From Mitsuokella jalaludinii DSM 13811 (GTDB lineage Bacteria; Bacillota; Negativicutes; Selenomonadales; Selenomonadaceae): a stretch of 33,319 bases of DNA. This document shows positions 14,029 to 22,366 of the stretch, one piece after another. Below the pieces are notes generated by a model. That model searched no databases. It worked only from the letters and a program-made list of their open reading frames with translations, and was not told the origin of the DNA. A program made the position numbers and the translations under genes. The stretch is from NCBI RefSeq assembly GCF_000702905.1, contig NZ_JNKR01000020.1, positions 1-33,319 on the forward strand, read 5' to 3'. The stretch's first letter is position 1, and every line of letters starts with the position of its first letter.

Positions 14029-15396
14029 ATGTTTGATTTGGTCGTGAAGAATGGCAGGATTGTCACATCTGATCAGATTTTTTCCGCAAATGTTGGCGTG
14101 AAGGGCGAAACGATTGCCGCGATTTTTGCACCGGGGCTGCCGTTTGAAGCAAGAGACGTGGTTGATGCAAAAGGGAAATACGTATTCCCTGGCGGCATTG
14201 ACAGCCATGCGCACCTGAATGATCCGGGATATAATTGGCGCGAAGATTACACGCATGGTACAGCAGCTGCTATCGTTGGCGGTTATACGACCATCATCGA
14301 TATGCCCTTGCAGAATGAGCCGGCGATGACCAATGGAAATATCATGGATAAGAAACTGGAAATCGTTGCGCCACAAGCTTATACCGATTACTGTTTCTGG
14401 GGTGGACTAGTCGACTATAACTTTGCTGACCTCAAAGAACTCGATGCAAAAGGCTGCGTCGCTTTCAAGAGTTTCATCGGGCCGGTCTCTCCCGATTATG
14501 TACCGCTGACCATTGGTCAGGCGCGCGAAGCGATGGAGATCCTCAGGGAATTCGATGCGAGAGCCGGTTTCCATTGTGAGGACTATTCCTTGATCAAATG
14601 GGGCGAAGAACGAGCTAAGCGCAAAGCAAAGCCAGATTGGCAGGATTTCCTGGATTCACGCCCGGTCATTGCAGAACTCGTCGCAACGCAGAATATCATC
14701 GAATGTGCCAGAGAAACTGGTGCTAAAGTGCATATCTGCCATGTCAGCCATCCGAAGGTCGCTCAGGCAATCAAGGAAGCACAACTCGATGGCGTGGATG
14801 TCACGGCAGAGACCTGTGGGCACTATCTGAGCATGACCGATAAGGATGTGTTGGCACATGGAAGCCTCTTCAAATGCGCACCACCTCTGCGCAGTGCAGA
14901 AGATGTCGATGCGCTCTGGCATTATGTTGAAGATGGCACGCTTTCCTGCATCGGTTCCGACCACTCTCCCTGTGAGCTCAGCGAAAAGAGTGAGGAAAAG
15001 CATGGCATCTTTGGGGCATGGGGGGGCATCTCGAGCATCCAGAGTACCATACAGGCAGCTTACAGCGAAGGCGTTGTCAAACGAGGTGTCAGTCCGACTG
15101 TCATTGCCCATGCCATTGGCGAGGGCCCTGCTCGTGTCTTTGGCCTCTATGGCAAGAAGGGCGCCATCCGTCCAGGGTTCGATGCGGACATGGTCATCCT
15201 CGACCCGGATGCCAAATGGGAAATCACAGCAGATTCACTGTACTATGTCAATAAGATTTCTGCTTTTGTCGGCATGAAAGGGCAGGGGCTTCCCGTCTGC
15301 ACTATCCTGCGTGGTAAAGTCATGGCCAAAGATGGCAAATTGGTCGGTGAGAAAGGCTTTGGAAAATTCGTGAAGAAACAGTGGGCAGAAGGATGA
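14029..15396 (+). CDS. allB: Allantoinase/hydantoinase-family amidohydrolase (first copy)
   Basis: The product is 455 residues from ATG 14029 (MFDLVVKNGRIVTSD), with GGGGG (14016-14020) at good distance. ATG 14026 is an equally possible start one codon earlier; a GTG at 13984 is too far upstream. The cyclic-amidohydrolase metal site is complete: H60 and H62 (DSHAHLND), K147 (FKSF, carboxylated lysine), H182 (FHCED), H238 (ICHVSH) and D311 (GSDHSP). The enzyme opens the hydantoin ring of allantoin to give allantoate in the cytoplasm. The length matches E. coli AllB (453). It differs from the second copy in the active-site loops (SFIGPVSPDY), so the two may have different stereo- or substrate preference. 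Confidence 0.85.
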   Translation: MFDLVVKNGRIVTSDQIFSANVGVKGETIAAIFAPGLPFEARDVVDAKGKYVFPGGIDSHAHLNDPGYNWREDYTHGTAAAIVGGYTTIIDMPLQNEPAMTNGNIMDKKLEIVAPQAYTDYCFWGGLVDYNFADLKELDAKGCVAFKSFIGPVSPDYVPLTIGQAREAMEILREFDARAGFHCEDYSLIKWGEERAKRKAKPDWQDFLDSRPVIAELVATQNIIECARETGAKVHICHVSHPKVAQAIKEAQLDGVDVTAETCGHYLSMTDKDVLAHGSLFKCAPPLRSAEDVDALWHYVEDGTLSCIGSDHSPCELSEKSEEKHGIFGAWGGISSIQSTIQAAYSEGVVKRGVSPTVIAHAIGEGPARVFGLYGKKGAIRPGFDADMVILDPDAKWEITADSLYYVNKISAFVGMKGQGLPVCTILRGKVMAKDGKLVGEKGFGKFVKKQWAEG

Positions 15397-15411
15397 TGGG
15401 GGTGCTTTACC

Positions 15412-16767
15412 ATGTCGAATACTTATTCCTTGCTAATCCGTGGCGGTAAGGTCATGCTTCCTGAGGGAATGCAGCAGGTCGATATCGCTGTCGATGGAGA
15501 AAAAATTGTTGAAATCGGGCCATCTCTTTCTGGCTCCGCAGACCGTGAAATCGATGCCACGGGAAAAGTAGTGTTCCCTGGTACTTTTGATGGTCACGTG
15601 CATTTCGATGAGCCTGGCCGTACAGAATGGGAAACCATCAAGGACGGCAGCGCAGGTCTTGCAGCTGGTGGCGGCACGACATTCATCGATATGCCGCTCA
15701 ACTCCAGTCCTTGCTTGCTCGATAAGGAAGAATTCCAGAAAAAATATGATATTGCCAGCCATGATTCCTACACGGATTTTGGGTTCTGGGGTGGCTTGAC
15801 GCCCGACAATCTCGACCGGCTCGAAGAATTGGCTGCCTGTGGCGTGGTCGGATTCAAGGCATTCTCTTGCTACAGCGGCATCCCAGAGTTCAAGGGCATT
15901 GATGATTATTCCGCACTCAAAGGCATGGAAATCATCAAGAAGCTCGGGCTCCCTCTCATGGTCCATTGCGAAAATGATGCACTGACCGCAAAACTCGGGG
16001 CTGAACAGGCGGCAGCTGGACGCGATGATGCCTGGGCGTATTTTGCGGCACATGCTCCCATCACAGAGATTGAGAGTATCACGCGCATGATCACCTTCGC
16101 CGAGGAAACGGGCGTCAAGCTGATCATCGCGCATGCATCCCTTGGCAAGAGCATCGACATCATCAATGCAGCGCGTGCAAGAGGTGTCGATGTATCAGTA
16201 GAGACGATCGGGCAGTACCTGATCCTGACGGATGAAGAGGTCGCAGCTCTCGGCCCAGTGGCAAAATGCTCGCCGCCGGTCCGCAGCAAGGAGAACCAGC
16301 CACTCATGTGGGCACATCTCTTGGCAGGTGATATTGATTATGTGGACTCCGATCACTCTCCGTCCGACCCATCTTTGAAAGAGGGCGTTTCTTTCATGAA
16401 GGCATGGGGTGGCATCGCTTCTGTACAGCACACGCTGACAGGGCTGCTTACGCACGGCTACCATGCGCGGAAAGTGCCATTAGCAAGAATCATGAAGCTG
16501 ATCTGTGAGAACATGCCAAAATCTCTCCGGATTGAGGGAAAAGGAAAGATCGCGGTAGGCTATGATGCAGATTTTGCACTGATAGATCTGAATCGAGAAT
16601 ACATCCTGAAAGCCGACGATATCCTTTACAAGCATCATGTTAGCCCCTATATGGGGACGCGCTTCAAAGGCGCTGTCGATGAGACAATCCTTCGTGGACA
16701 GACCATCATGAGAGATGGGAAAATCATCGGTACGCCGCGTGGCCGCATGATCATGTGCAAAGGATGA
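15412..16767 (+). CDS. allB: Allantoinase (second copy)
   Basis: The product is 451 residues, starting 15 bases after the first allantoinase. It is closer to E. coli AllB overall: TFDGHVHFDEPGRTEWE, AAGGGTTFIDMPLNSSP, CSPPVRSKENQ and SDHSPSDP. Metal ligands are H62, H64, K149 (GFKAF), H185 (VHCEN), H241 (IIAHAS) and D314. Two usually conserved spots differ: CHVSS is AHASL, and the CPHY motif is IGQY (267-270). The enzyme should hydrolyse allantoin to allantoate. The presence of two paralogues in tandem suggests separate handling of the R and S enantiomers, or that one acts on another hydantoin. Confidence 0.87.
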   Translation: MSNTYSLLIRGGKVMLPEGMQQVDIAVDGEKIVEIGPSLSGSADREIDATGKVVFPGTFDGHVHFDEPGRTEWETIKDGSAGLAAGGGTTFIDMPLNSSPCLLDKEEFQKKYDIASHDSYTDFGFWGGLTPDNLDRLEELAACGVVGFKAFSCYSGIPEFKGIDDYSALKGMEIIKKLGLPLMVHCENDALTAKLGAEQAAAGRDDAWAYFAAHAPITEIESITRMITFAEETGVKLIIAHASLGKSIDIINAARARGVDVSVETIGQYLILTDEEVAALGPVAKCSPPVRSKENQPLMWAHLLAGDIDYVDSDHSPSDPSLKEGVSFMKAWGGIASVQHTLTGLLTHGYHARKVPLARIMKLICENMPKSLRIEGKGKIAVGYDADFALIDLNREYILKADDILYKHHVSPYMGTRFKGAVDETILRGQTIMRDGKIIGTPRGRMIMCKG

Positions 16768-16805
16768 CAATCTACCATGAATTACCAGAAAAAGGAGTGG
16801 TCTCC

Positions 16806-18155
16806 ATGTGTGTAGCGATAAACAAGGCAGTAGAAATCGATGAATCACTGCTGCCCAAGAAGCCGGAGGAACGGAAGCTCAATCCGTGGAACTATATGTC
16901 GATGTGGCTCGGAGATGGTGTAAATCTCGGTAATATGACTCTCGGTGGAAGTCTTGTCGTTGCGGGTACAGCCATGATGAATATCTACCAGACACTGGCG
17001 GCGGCGTTCATTGCCATTGCAATCATATCCGTGATTTTTTCTCTGAATGATAGTTTTGGCTATAAGACAGGAATCCCGTATGTCATGCAGCTCCGCATGT
17101 CCTTCGGTGCCAAAGGCAGCATCATCTCATCACTGCTCCGCGGCATCCCTGCCATCGTATGGTATGGTTTCCAGAGCTGGATTGGTGCAACGGCATTGAA
17201 TGAGATACTGAAGATTGTTGCTGGCATCGATCAGCAATTCATGTGCTTCATCGTCATGCAAGCTGTGCAGATTGTCCTCTCTTTCTTTGGTTTCAAGGCC
17301 ATCAAATGGGTAGAATCGATTATCTCGGTTGTCATTATGCTGGCACTGCTCTATGTCTTCTATATCCTTCTATCTCAGCATAGTGCAGAAATCGTCAGTA
17401 CGTGGGTTGATGCGGAAGGAACCTGGGGAATTGAATTCTTTGGCTTCATCATGGCATTCATGGGTAACTATGCGGCAATTTTTCTTTCTGCTGCGGATTA
17501 TTCACGCGAACTGGAACCTGGCATCAGCCATGGAAAACGCGGCTTGCTGTATTTCTGTCCGATTGCTCTGGCTTATGGAACCGTCCTCTGCATCGGCGCT
17601 ATGCTCGCATCGGTAACGGGGATTTCCAACCCAGCAAAGGCCATTCCGATGGTCGTTAATAATCCGTCAATCAGTGTATTCATTTCCGCATTCATCGTCA
17701 TGGGTGCTGTCGCTGTAAATATGGTTGCCAATATCGTGCCGCCTACCTATGTCACGGTTCTCCTGACGAAGGTACACTATCGTGTGGCAGTTGTCATTAC
17801 CGGCGTGCTTGCTGTCTGCAGCTGTCCGTGGATCTTGGTGCAGGATTCTTCAGCTATGGGGCTGACCTACTTCATCCTCATCTATTCCGCATTCCTCGGT
17901 CCAATTGTTGCCATACTCTTGATTGAGTATTACATTCTGCGTAAGCAAGAAATTGATATTGCGACGATTTATTCCTCAGAAGAATCTATGCCGGGGTACA
18001 ATAAAGCCGCTATCCTTGCCATGTTCCTAGGAGCTATCGCCGCTTTCCTAGAGGTCAAGCTGGCATGGTGCCTCGGATTTTTTATCGGGGGTATAGCGTA
18101 TTACTTCCTCATGAAATATACTTCTCTTGGTGCAGGATTCCGCACGGACATATGA
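16806..18155 (+). CDS. NCS1-family permease, probable allantoin transporter
   Basis: The product is 449 residues from ATG 16806, preceded by AAGGAG with 8-base spacing; an in-frame GTG at 16755 lies inside the upstream gene and is rejected. It has about twelve membrane segments. NCS1 hallmarks are KLNPWNYMSMWLGDGVNLG near the N-terminus, GIPYVMQLRMSFG (89-101) and IVWYGFQSWIGA (117-128), where W119 and Q123 match the hydantoin-stacking tryptophan and glutamine of Mhp1 (W117, Q121). A later segment reads ANIVPPTY. The family includes PucI, AllP-type permeases and Mhp1, which carry allantoin or hydantoins by Na+ or H+ symport. Position after two allantoinases fits uptake of allantoin. It is the last gene of the operon. 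Confidence 0.88.
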   Translation: MCVAINKAVEIDESLLPKKPEERKLNPWNYMSMWLGDGVNLGNMTLGGSLVVAGTAMMNIYQTLAAAFIAIAIISVIFSLNDSFGYKTGIPYVMQLRMSFGAKGSIISSLLRGIPAIVWYGFQSWIGATALNEILKIVAGIDQQFMCFIVMQAVQIVLSFFGFKAIKWVESIISVVIMLALLYVFYILLSQHSAEIVSTWVDAEGTWGIEFFGFIMAFMGNYAAIFLSAADYSRELEPGISHGKRGLLYFCPIALAYGTVLCIGAMLASVTGISNPAKAIPMVVNNPSISVFISAFIVMGAVAVNMVANIVPPTYVTVLLTKVHYRVAVVITGVLAVCSCPWILVQDSSAMGLTYFILIYSAFLGPIVAILLIEYYILRKQEIDIATIYSSEESMPGYNKAAILAMFLGAIAAFLEVKLAWCLGFFIGGIAYYFLMKYTSLGAGFRTDI

Positions 18156-18184
18156 ACCTATGAAATAAAAGAATCCACTGGAGT

Positions 18185-19768
18185 TTACTGTTGGATATCG
18201 AGAGCGAGAAGAGCAAGGTAAATCAGATGATTTTCTTCTGCGTTGTCAAACTGGATGTCCAGCAGTTCTTTTATTTTCTCGATGTGGTTGATGGTTGTAT
18301 TCCGGTGCAGATACATCGACTTTGCTGCCAGGCTGGCATTGTAGTTCGCATTTAGGTAAGCACGGAGTGTTCCTATTAAATTGGTATGATGCTCATGATC
18401 ATATTGGATGACAGGTTCTAGGAAATTGTGAATCAGGATAGACTGATTTTGGGGGTGATTAGCTATCATCAGAGCAGGGAGAAGATGCAGGTATGAGCGG
18501 ATTGAACCAAGATTTTTGGTATTGGTATTCAGTGCTGTCAGGCTTTCCTCTAAGGACTGGCGAATCGATGCTATGCTGTTATGGCAGCTGCTGATACCGA
18601 TGGGGATAGGAGGATCTGCATAGGGTTTCCATTTTTTCATCAGTTCTCGTGCGAGTTGGCGTACTGTATGCAGTGCTTTGAGAGGATGGCAATCCGTAGG
18701 GAATAAGAAAAAGCAACAGAATATGTTATTGTTCGTGCAGATGAAAGGAGTAGAGAATCCTGCCGCTGTTTGCAGGACATCCTGCTTCATTTTGGACATC
18801 ATATCATTGGAAAGCTCTTTTAGCGCTGGCAGCTTGGTTGTTAGGCAAATCCATGATTTGTGGAAATCAAATCCGTAAAAGAGGCATAGATTCTTGATCT
18901 CCTGTTCGGTCAGTGTCTGTTTCTGCATGACTGCACGCAGAAAGAAAGACGAATGATGTTCGCGATTCTGAAGGCTGAAGTTCTGTTGCTCGAAAGCGAG
19001 CGCTAATAGTCTTAAGATACATTGCCAGAAATCTTCTGGAGGAATCATCTGTTCTTTTTTATAAAAAATCAGAAGTCTCCCCATCTGGTTGGGAAGATCC
19101 ATGATCTGCATTTTGTGTGCGGCGTCTTTCAGCATTAGTTTTTCTATGGCAGGGATACCTTGGCTGTAAGCATTTTCCATGATTCGCTGAAACCACTCAT
19201 CATCTGGAAGCGTATTTGTTGGAGCAATAGAACAGAGTGGCATTTCTTGTTCATCGACCAGGCTTACCGGCATTTCCAAGAAGTCAGCGAGTTCCTGTAA
19301 CAGGTCATCCCAAGAGGAACGGTTGAGTACATCATCCATGAAATTTTGGATAAATTCTTGCCGTGCAATCGGCAGAGCATGCGCTTCGATATCCAGCTGA
19401 TTGAAAACAACCTGAGAAATGGTAGAAAAGCCGTAGAAGAAAGGCAACTCGATGATCGGGAAGTCGAGTTTTGCCGCTTCGTCCAGGATGGCTTCTGGAA
19501 TTGACCGAAAGTAACGACGAATCTTGATAGCAAGTGCAGCGCATCCGAATTCTTTCAGGTCGCGGACAATACTGCGCTGCAATTCTGGGTTGCCCAAAAA
19601 TATAAAGCCTGTCGTTAAAATCAACTCATCCTTCTTGAACCACTTGCTGACATCTGGATTATCCAAAACATTCACGCTTTGAATGGGGCTATTGATGTGA
19701 CTGAAACTAGTGAGTAAGCGCAGATTACTCAAGCCGCTATCCTTTAGCAGCCATTTGATTGTTGGCAT
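18185..19768 (-). CDS. pucR: PucR-family transcriptional regulator
   Basis: The product is 527 residues from ATG 19768, chosen because AGAGGAGG is just upstream and the protein then starts directly with the PucR N-terminal domain (MPTIKWLLKDSGLSNLRLLT). Domains: purine catabolism regulatory N-terminal domain (about 1-125), a central GGDEF-like domain without catalytic motifs (about 270-420), and a C-terminal PucR-type helix-turn-helix (about 460-527; NASLAAKSMYLHRNTTINHIE). Members activate ureide/purine genes when allantoin-pathway metabolites are present. It is convergent with the operon, 29 bases from the permease stop. It probably binds the inverted repeat at 6124-6148 and perhaps its own promoter region. 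Confidence 0.88.
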   Translation of the reverse strand: MPTIKWLLKDSGLSNLRLLTSFSHINSPIQSVNVLDNPDVSKWFKKDELILTTGFIFLGNPELQRSIVRDLKEFGCAALAIKIRRYFRSIPEAILDEAAKLDFPIIELPFFYGFSTISQVVFNQLDIEAHALPIARQEFIQNFMDDVLNRSSWDDLLQELADFLEMPVSLVDEQEMPLCSIAPTNTLPDDEWFQRIMENAYSQGIPAIEKLMLKDAAHKMQIMDLPNQMGRLLIFYKKEQMIPPEDFWQCILRLLALAFEQQNFSLQNREHHSSFFLRAVMQKQTLTEQEIKNLCLFYGFDFHKSWICLTTKLPALKELSNDMMSKMKQDVLQTAAGFSTPFICTNNNIFCCFFLFPTDCHPLKALHTVRQLARELMKKWKPYADPPIPIGISSCHNSIASIRQSLEESLTALNTNTKNLGSIRSYLHLLPALMIANHPQNQSILIHNFLEPVIQYDHEHHTNLIGTLRAYLNANYNASLAAKSMYLHRNTTINHIEKIKELLDIQFDNAEENHLIYLALLALDIQQ

Positions 19769-19841
19769 AGAACCCCTCCTCTTAGAAGATGAAAATTTTG
19801 TATAAATATACCAGCGGTCCGTCCTTACCTTGTTTATCATC

Positions 19842-19870
19842 AGTATAGGGCATGAAGTATGTTCGTGCAA
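19842..19870 (-). promoter_or_regulatory. Promoter for the PucR-type regulator
   Basis: On the minus strand TTGCAC (19865-19870) and TATACT (19842-19847) have a 17-base spacer. Transcription would start near 19835, giving a leader of about 65 nt. Confidence 0.6.
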
Positions 19871-19875
19871 TACCG

Positions 19876-19887
19876 ATTTGTACAAAT
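19876..19887. promoter_or_regulatory. Palindrome upstream of the pucR -35
   Basis: ATTTGTACAAAT is a perfect 12-base palindrome lying 6 bases upstream of the -35 of pucR. It shares TTGTA with the operon operator arms, so autoregulation by PucR is possible. A chance AT-rich palindrome is the alternative. The rest of the 355-base gap 19769-20123 holds the two divergent promoters and one hairpin; no other gene is seen. Confidence 0.4.
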
Positions 19888-19976
19888 GGTTTTACACTCG
19901 CTGGACTCTTGGCGTCAGACTGATGACAATGTGACGAAAAAAGATATTAGGGCGGGCGCCCCTGTACTGCCTTGAC

Positions 19977-20005
19977 TTTACAAGGCGCAAGAAGTCCGAT
20001 ACAAT
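19977..20005 (+). promoter_or_regulatory. Promoter for the rbgA-rnhB operon
   Basis: TTTACA (19977-19982) and TACAAT (20000-20005) are separated by 17 bases. The predicted start site falls inside the hairpin that follows. Confidence 0.5.
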
Positions 20006-20039
20006 AAAGACAGCTGTACAAGTTGGTACAGCTGTCTTT
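20006..20039. other. Perfect 14-bp hairpin in the rbgA 5' region
   Basis: AAAGACAGCTGTAC (20006-20019) pairs perfectly with GTACAGCTGTCTTT (20026-20039) around a 6-nt loop. It starts directly after the -10 of the proposed rbgA promoter. It resembles a bidirectional terminator, yet no gene ends nearby on either strand. A 5'-end stabilising stem, or a regulatory site for the promoter, are alternatives. Confidence 0.6.
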
Positions 20040-20123
20040 CTCTATTATAAGGAAATACCTCTCGGTTGATGAGAAAATGGGCTTGCCCACCATGGGGCAG
20101 ATTTTGGAGGAATAAGGATACAG

Positions 20124-21047
20124 ATGGATAAAGAAACAAGAAATGACCTGCCGGGAATCCAGTGGTTCCCTGGCCATATGAAGAAGGCGCAGCGGCTCAT
20201 CGAGGAGAACCTCAAGCTCGTCGATGTTGTCATCGAGCTGCTCGATGCGCGCATCCCGGCGAGCAGTGCCAACCCGATGCTCGCCGAGATCATCAAGGGC
20301 AAGCCAAGGCTCATCGCGCTCAACAAGTCGGACCTCGCGGATGCGGCGAGCACGAAGCGCTGGCTCGCGTATTTCCGCGCGCAGGGCATCCCGGCGGTCG
20401 CGATTGACTCGGTCAAGGGCCGCGGCATGAAGCAGCTTGTCGCGAAGGCGGAGGAACTCGCGCGACCGAAGACGGACCGTTTCGTCAAGAACGGCGGTCG
20501 GCCGCGCGCGGCGCGCTGCATGATCCTCGGCATCCCGAACGTCGGCAAGTCGTCCCTCATCAACCGCCTGGCCGGCGCGGTCAAGGCGAAGGCAGCCGAT
20601 AAGCCGGGTGTCACGCGCGCGAAGCAGTGGATCAAGATCGGCGCTGCGCTCGACCTGCTCGACACGCCGGGCATCCTCTGGCCGAAGTTCGAGGACCAGA
20701 CGGTCGGACTGAAGCTTGCGTTCACGGGTGCCATCAACGACGACATCTACGACCGCGAGCAGGTCACGGCGCTCCTGCTCTCTGTCATGCGCCGCGATTA
20801 TCCGGAGCGCCTGCAGGAGCGCTTCAAGTTCAAGGGGGATATGCCGGAAGATGGCATCGAGCTTTTAGAGGCCATCGGCCGCAAGCGCGGCTGCCTCGTC
20901 AAGGGCGGCGTCGTCGACCTCGAGAAGGCGCAGAACATCGTCCTGACAGAGTTCCGCAGCGGCAAGCTCGGTCTCGTCACGCTCGATGAGGTCCCCCAGT
21001 CTGCCTCGACGGAAGCTGCTGATGAGAAGCGGGGGGATGAGGCATGA
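20124..21047 (+). CDS. rbgA: Ribosome biogenesis GTPase RbgA (YlqF)
   Basis: The product is 307 residues. It is a circularly permuted GTPase: N-terminal GIQWFPGHMKKA, then G4 NKSD (67-70), then G1 GIPNVGKSS (136-144), then G3 DTPG (180-183), with a C-terminal RNA-binding domain. RbgA promotes a late step of 50S subunit assembly in the cytoplasm of Firmicutes and is usually essential. The stop overlaps the rnhB start by 4 bases (ATGA), and the rbgA-rnhB order is common in Gram-positives. GC content is much higher than in the ureide operon. Confidence 0.95.
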   Translation: MDKETRNDLPGIQWFPGHMKKAQRLIEENLKLVDVVIELLDARIPASSANPMLAEIIKGKPRLIALNKSDLADAASTKRWLAYFRAQGIPAVAIDSVKGRGMKQLVAKAEELARPKTDRFVKNGGRPRAARCMILGIPNVGKSSLINRLAGAVKAKAADKPGVTRAKQWIKIGAALDLLDTPGILWPKFEDQTVGLKLAFTGAINDDIYDREQVTALLLSVMRRDYPERLQERFKFKGDMPEDGIELLEAIGRKRGCLVKGGVVDLEKAQNIVLTEFRSGKLGLVTLDEVPQSASTEAADEKRGDEA

Positions 21048-21826
21048 AGGCCGTCGCAGACTGCACGATAAAGGAACTCGAGGCGGCCTTTGCCGCTGGC
21101 GCGGTCAGCGAGGAATTCCTCGCCGCCTGCCGCGCGGATACGCGCAAGGCTGCGGCCCGCCTCGTGCGCCGCTACGAGAAGGCACAGGCGGAGCACGAAC
21201 GATTGCTGAAGCTCTACGCCTACGAGCATGCGGCTTGGGCGCGCGGCCACGAGATCGTGGCGGGCGTCGACGAGGCGGGCCGCGGTCCGCTCGCCGGTCC
21301 TGTCTCGGTGGCGGCCGTCATCCTGCCACACGACCTCTGCTTGCCGAAGCTCAATGACTCGAAGAAGATCTCGGCCAAGGTCCGCGAGGAGCTCTTCGAT
21401 GAGATCCAGGAGAAGGCTATCGCCGTCGGCACAGCGCTCATTGACGCGCAGACAATCGACCGCGTCAACATCTACCAGGCGACGATCAACGGCATGTACG
21501 AGGCTATCTTCTCGCTGCGGCCGGAGCCGCAGGAAGTCCTCATCGATGCCGTGCCGCTCGACAGGCTGCCGATGCCCTCAGAGTCCATCATCAAGGGCGA
21601 CGCGAAGTCCGCTTCGATAGCGGCGGCCTCAATCATCGCCAAGGTCACGCGTGACCGCCTCATGGACGAGTACGACAAGGTCTATCCGGAGTACGGCTTC
21701 GCGCAGCACAAGGGATACGGCACGGCGCAGCACATCGAGGCGCTCAAGAAGTACGGTCCGTGCCCGATTCACCGCCGCTCCTTCGAGCCAGTACGTTCGC
21801 TCTCCTACGACTTCGACGGAATCTGA
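21044..21826 (+). CDS. rnhB: Ribonuclease HII
   Basis: The product is 260 residues. An N-terminal extension of about 70 residues, as in B. subtilis RnhB, precedes the catalytic domain. Catalytic carboxylates are D76 and E77 (GVDEAGRGPLAGPV), D168 (LIDAVPL) and D204 (VTRDRLMDEY); the end has GYGTAQHIEALKKYGPCPIHR-type conservation (more than one motif block, about 224-245). The enzyme cuts RNA in RNA-DNA hybrids and removes single ribonucleotides from DNA. It is translationally coupled to rbgA. Confidence 0.95.
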   Translation: MKAVADCTIKELEAAFAAGAVSEEFLAACRADTRKAAARLVRRYEKAQAEHERLLKLYAYEHAAWARGHEIVAGVDEAGRGPLAGPVSVAAVILPHDLCLPKLNDSKKISAKVREELFDEIQEKAIAVGTALIDAQTIDRVNIYQATINGMYEAIFSLRPEPQEVLIDAVPLDRLPMPSESIIKGDAKSASIAAASIIAKVTRDRLMDEYDKVYPEYGFAQHKGYGTAQHIEALKKYGPCPIHRRSFEPVRSLSYDFDGI

Positions 21827-21856
21827 CTGCAGGTATCGGACTGCTTTGCAGGATGC

Positions 21857-21885
21857 TTGACTCTTTCTCGCTCAGCCCCTATAAT
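21857..21885 (+). promoter_or_regulatory. Strong promoter before yraN
   Basis: TTGACT (21857-21862), a 17-base spacer and a perfect TATAAT (21880-21885) lie about 48 bases before the yraN start. This starts a new transcription unit for yraN and comM. Confidence 0.8.
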
Positions 21886-21932
21886 GAAACTATACGAATC
21901 GTTTGAAAATTACAGGGAATGTGGAGAGAATC

Positions 21933-22289
21933 ATGGACACGACGAAACTTGGCCGTCAGGGCGAAGAGGCCGCGGCCGTCTTTCTCAAGGAGGCTGGCTA
22001 CGAGATTCTTGCGCGCAATTTTCGCACGCCGCGCGGGGAAATCGACATCGTGGCCGGCACTGGGCAGACCGTGGCCTTCATTGAAGTCAAGACGCGGCGC
22101 ACGAGGCGCTTCGGTCGGCCAGCGGCCGCTGTCGATTACCGGAAACAACAGAAAATCATCCAGTCTGCGCGCTGGTTCTTGCGGCAGAGACATCTCGACG
22201 GTTGTCTCTGTCGTTTTGATGTCATTGAGGTCTGCGTCGCAGGGGAGCGCTGGGAAATCCATCACCTGCCCGGCGCGTTTGAGACGTGA
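21933..22289 (+). CDS. YraN/UPF0102 family nuclease-like protein
   Basis: The product is 118 residues from ATG 21933 with GGAGAG upstream. A TTG at 21903 is ten codons earlier, has no better ribosome-binding site and would add residues not typical of the family. The UPF0102 signature is clear: LGRQGEEAAAVFLKEAGYEILARN, then RGEIDIVA and FIEVKTRR, the last two forming the PD-(D/E)xK-like active site (E, D, E-x-K). Function is not firmly known; it is a predicted endonuclease-fold protein usually encoded beside rnhB and comM, as here. Confidence 0.9.
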   Translation: MDTTKLGRQGEEAAAVFLKEAGYEILARNFRTPRGEIDIVAGTGQTVAFIEVKTRRTRRFGRPAAAVDYRKQQKIIQSARWFLRQRHLDGCLCRFDVIEVCVAGERWEIHHLPGAFET

Positions 22290-22366
22290 GCATTTTGCAG
22301 GCTACCTGCCTTCTCGAGCGGAAAAGCAGAACGGCAGGCGAGTCGTAGAGATTGGGGGGATTGCGA

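Noticed and set aside
6296-18155. Possibility that the cluster is for hydantoin or pyrimidine catabolism rather than allantoin
   Set aside because: The AllE protein matches E. coli ureidoglycine aminohydrolase almost end to end, which is specific to allantoin breakdown; a side role in hydantoins for one paralogue is kept open.
18156-18184. Shared terminator between the permease and pucR genes
   Set aside because: The 29-base convergent gap has no convincing stem-loop with a T-run.
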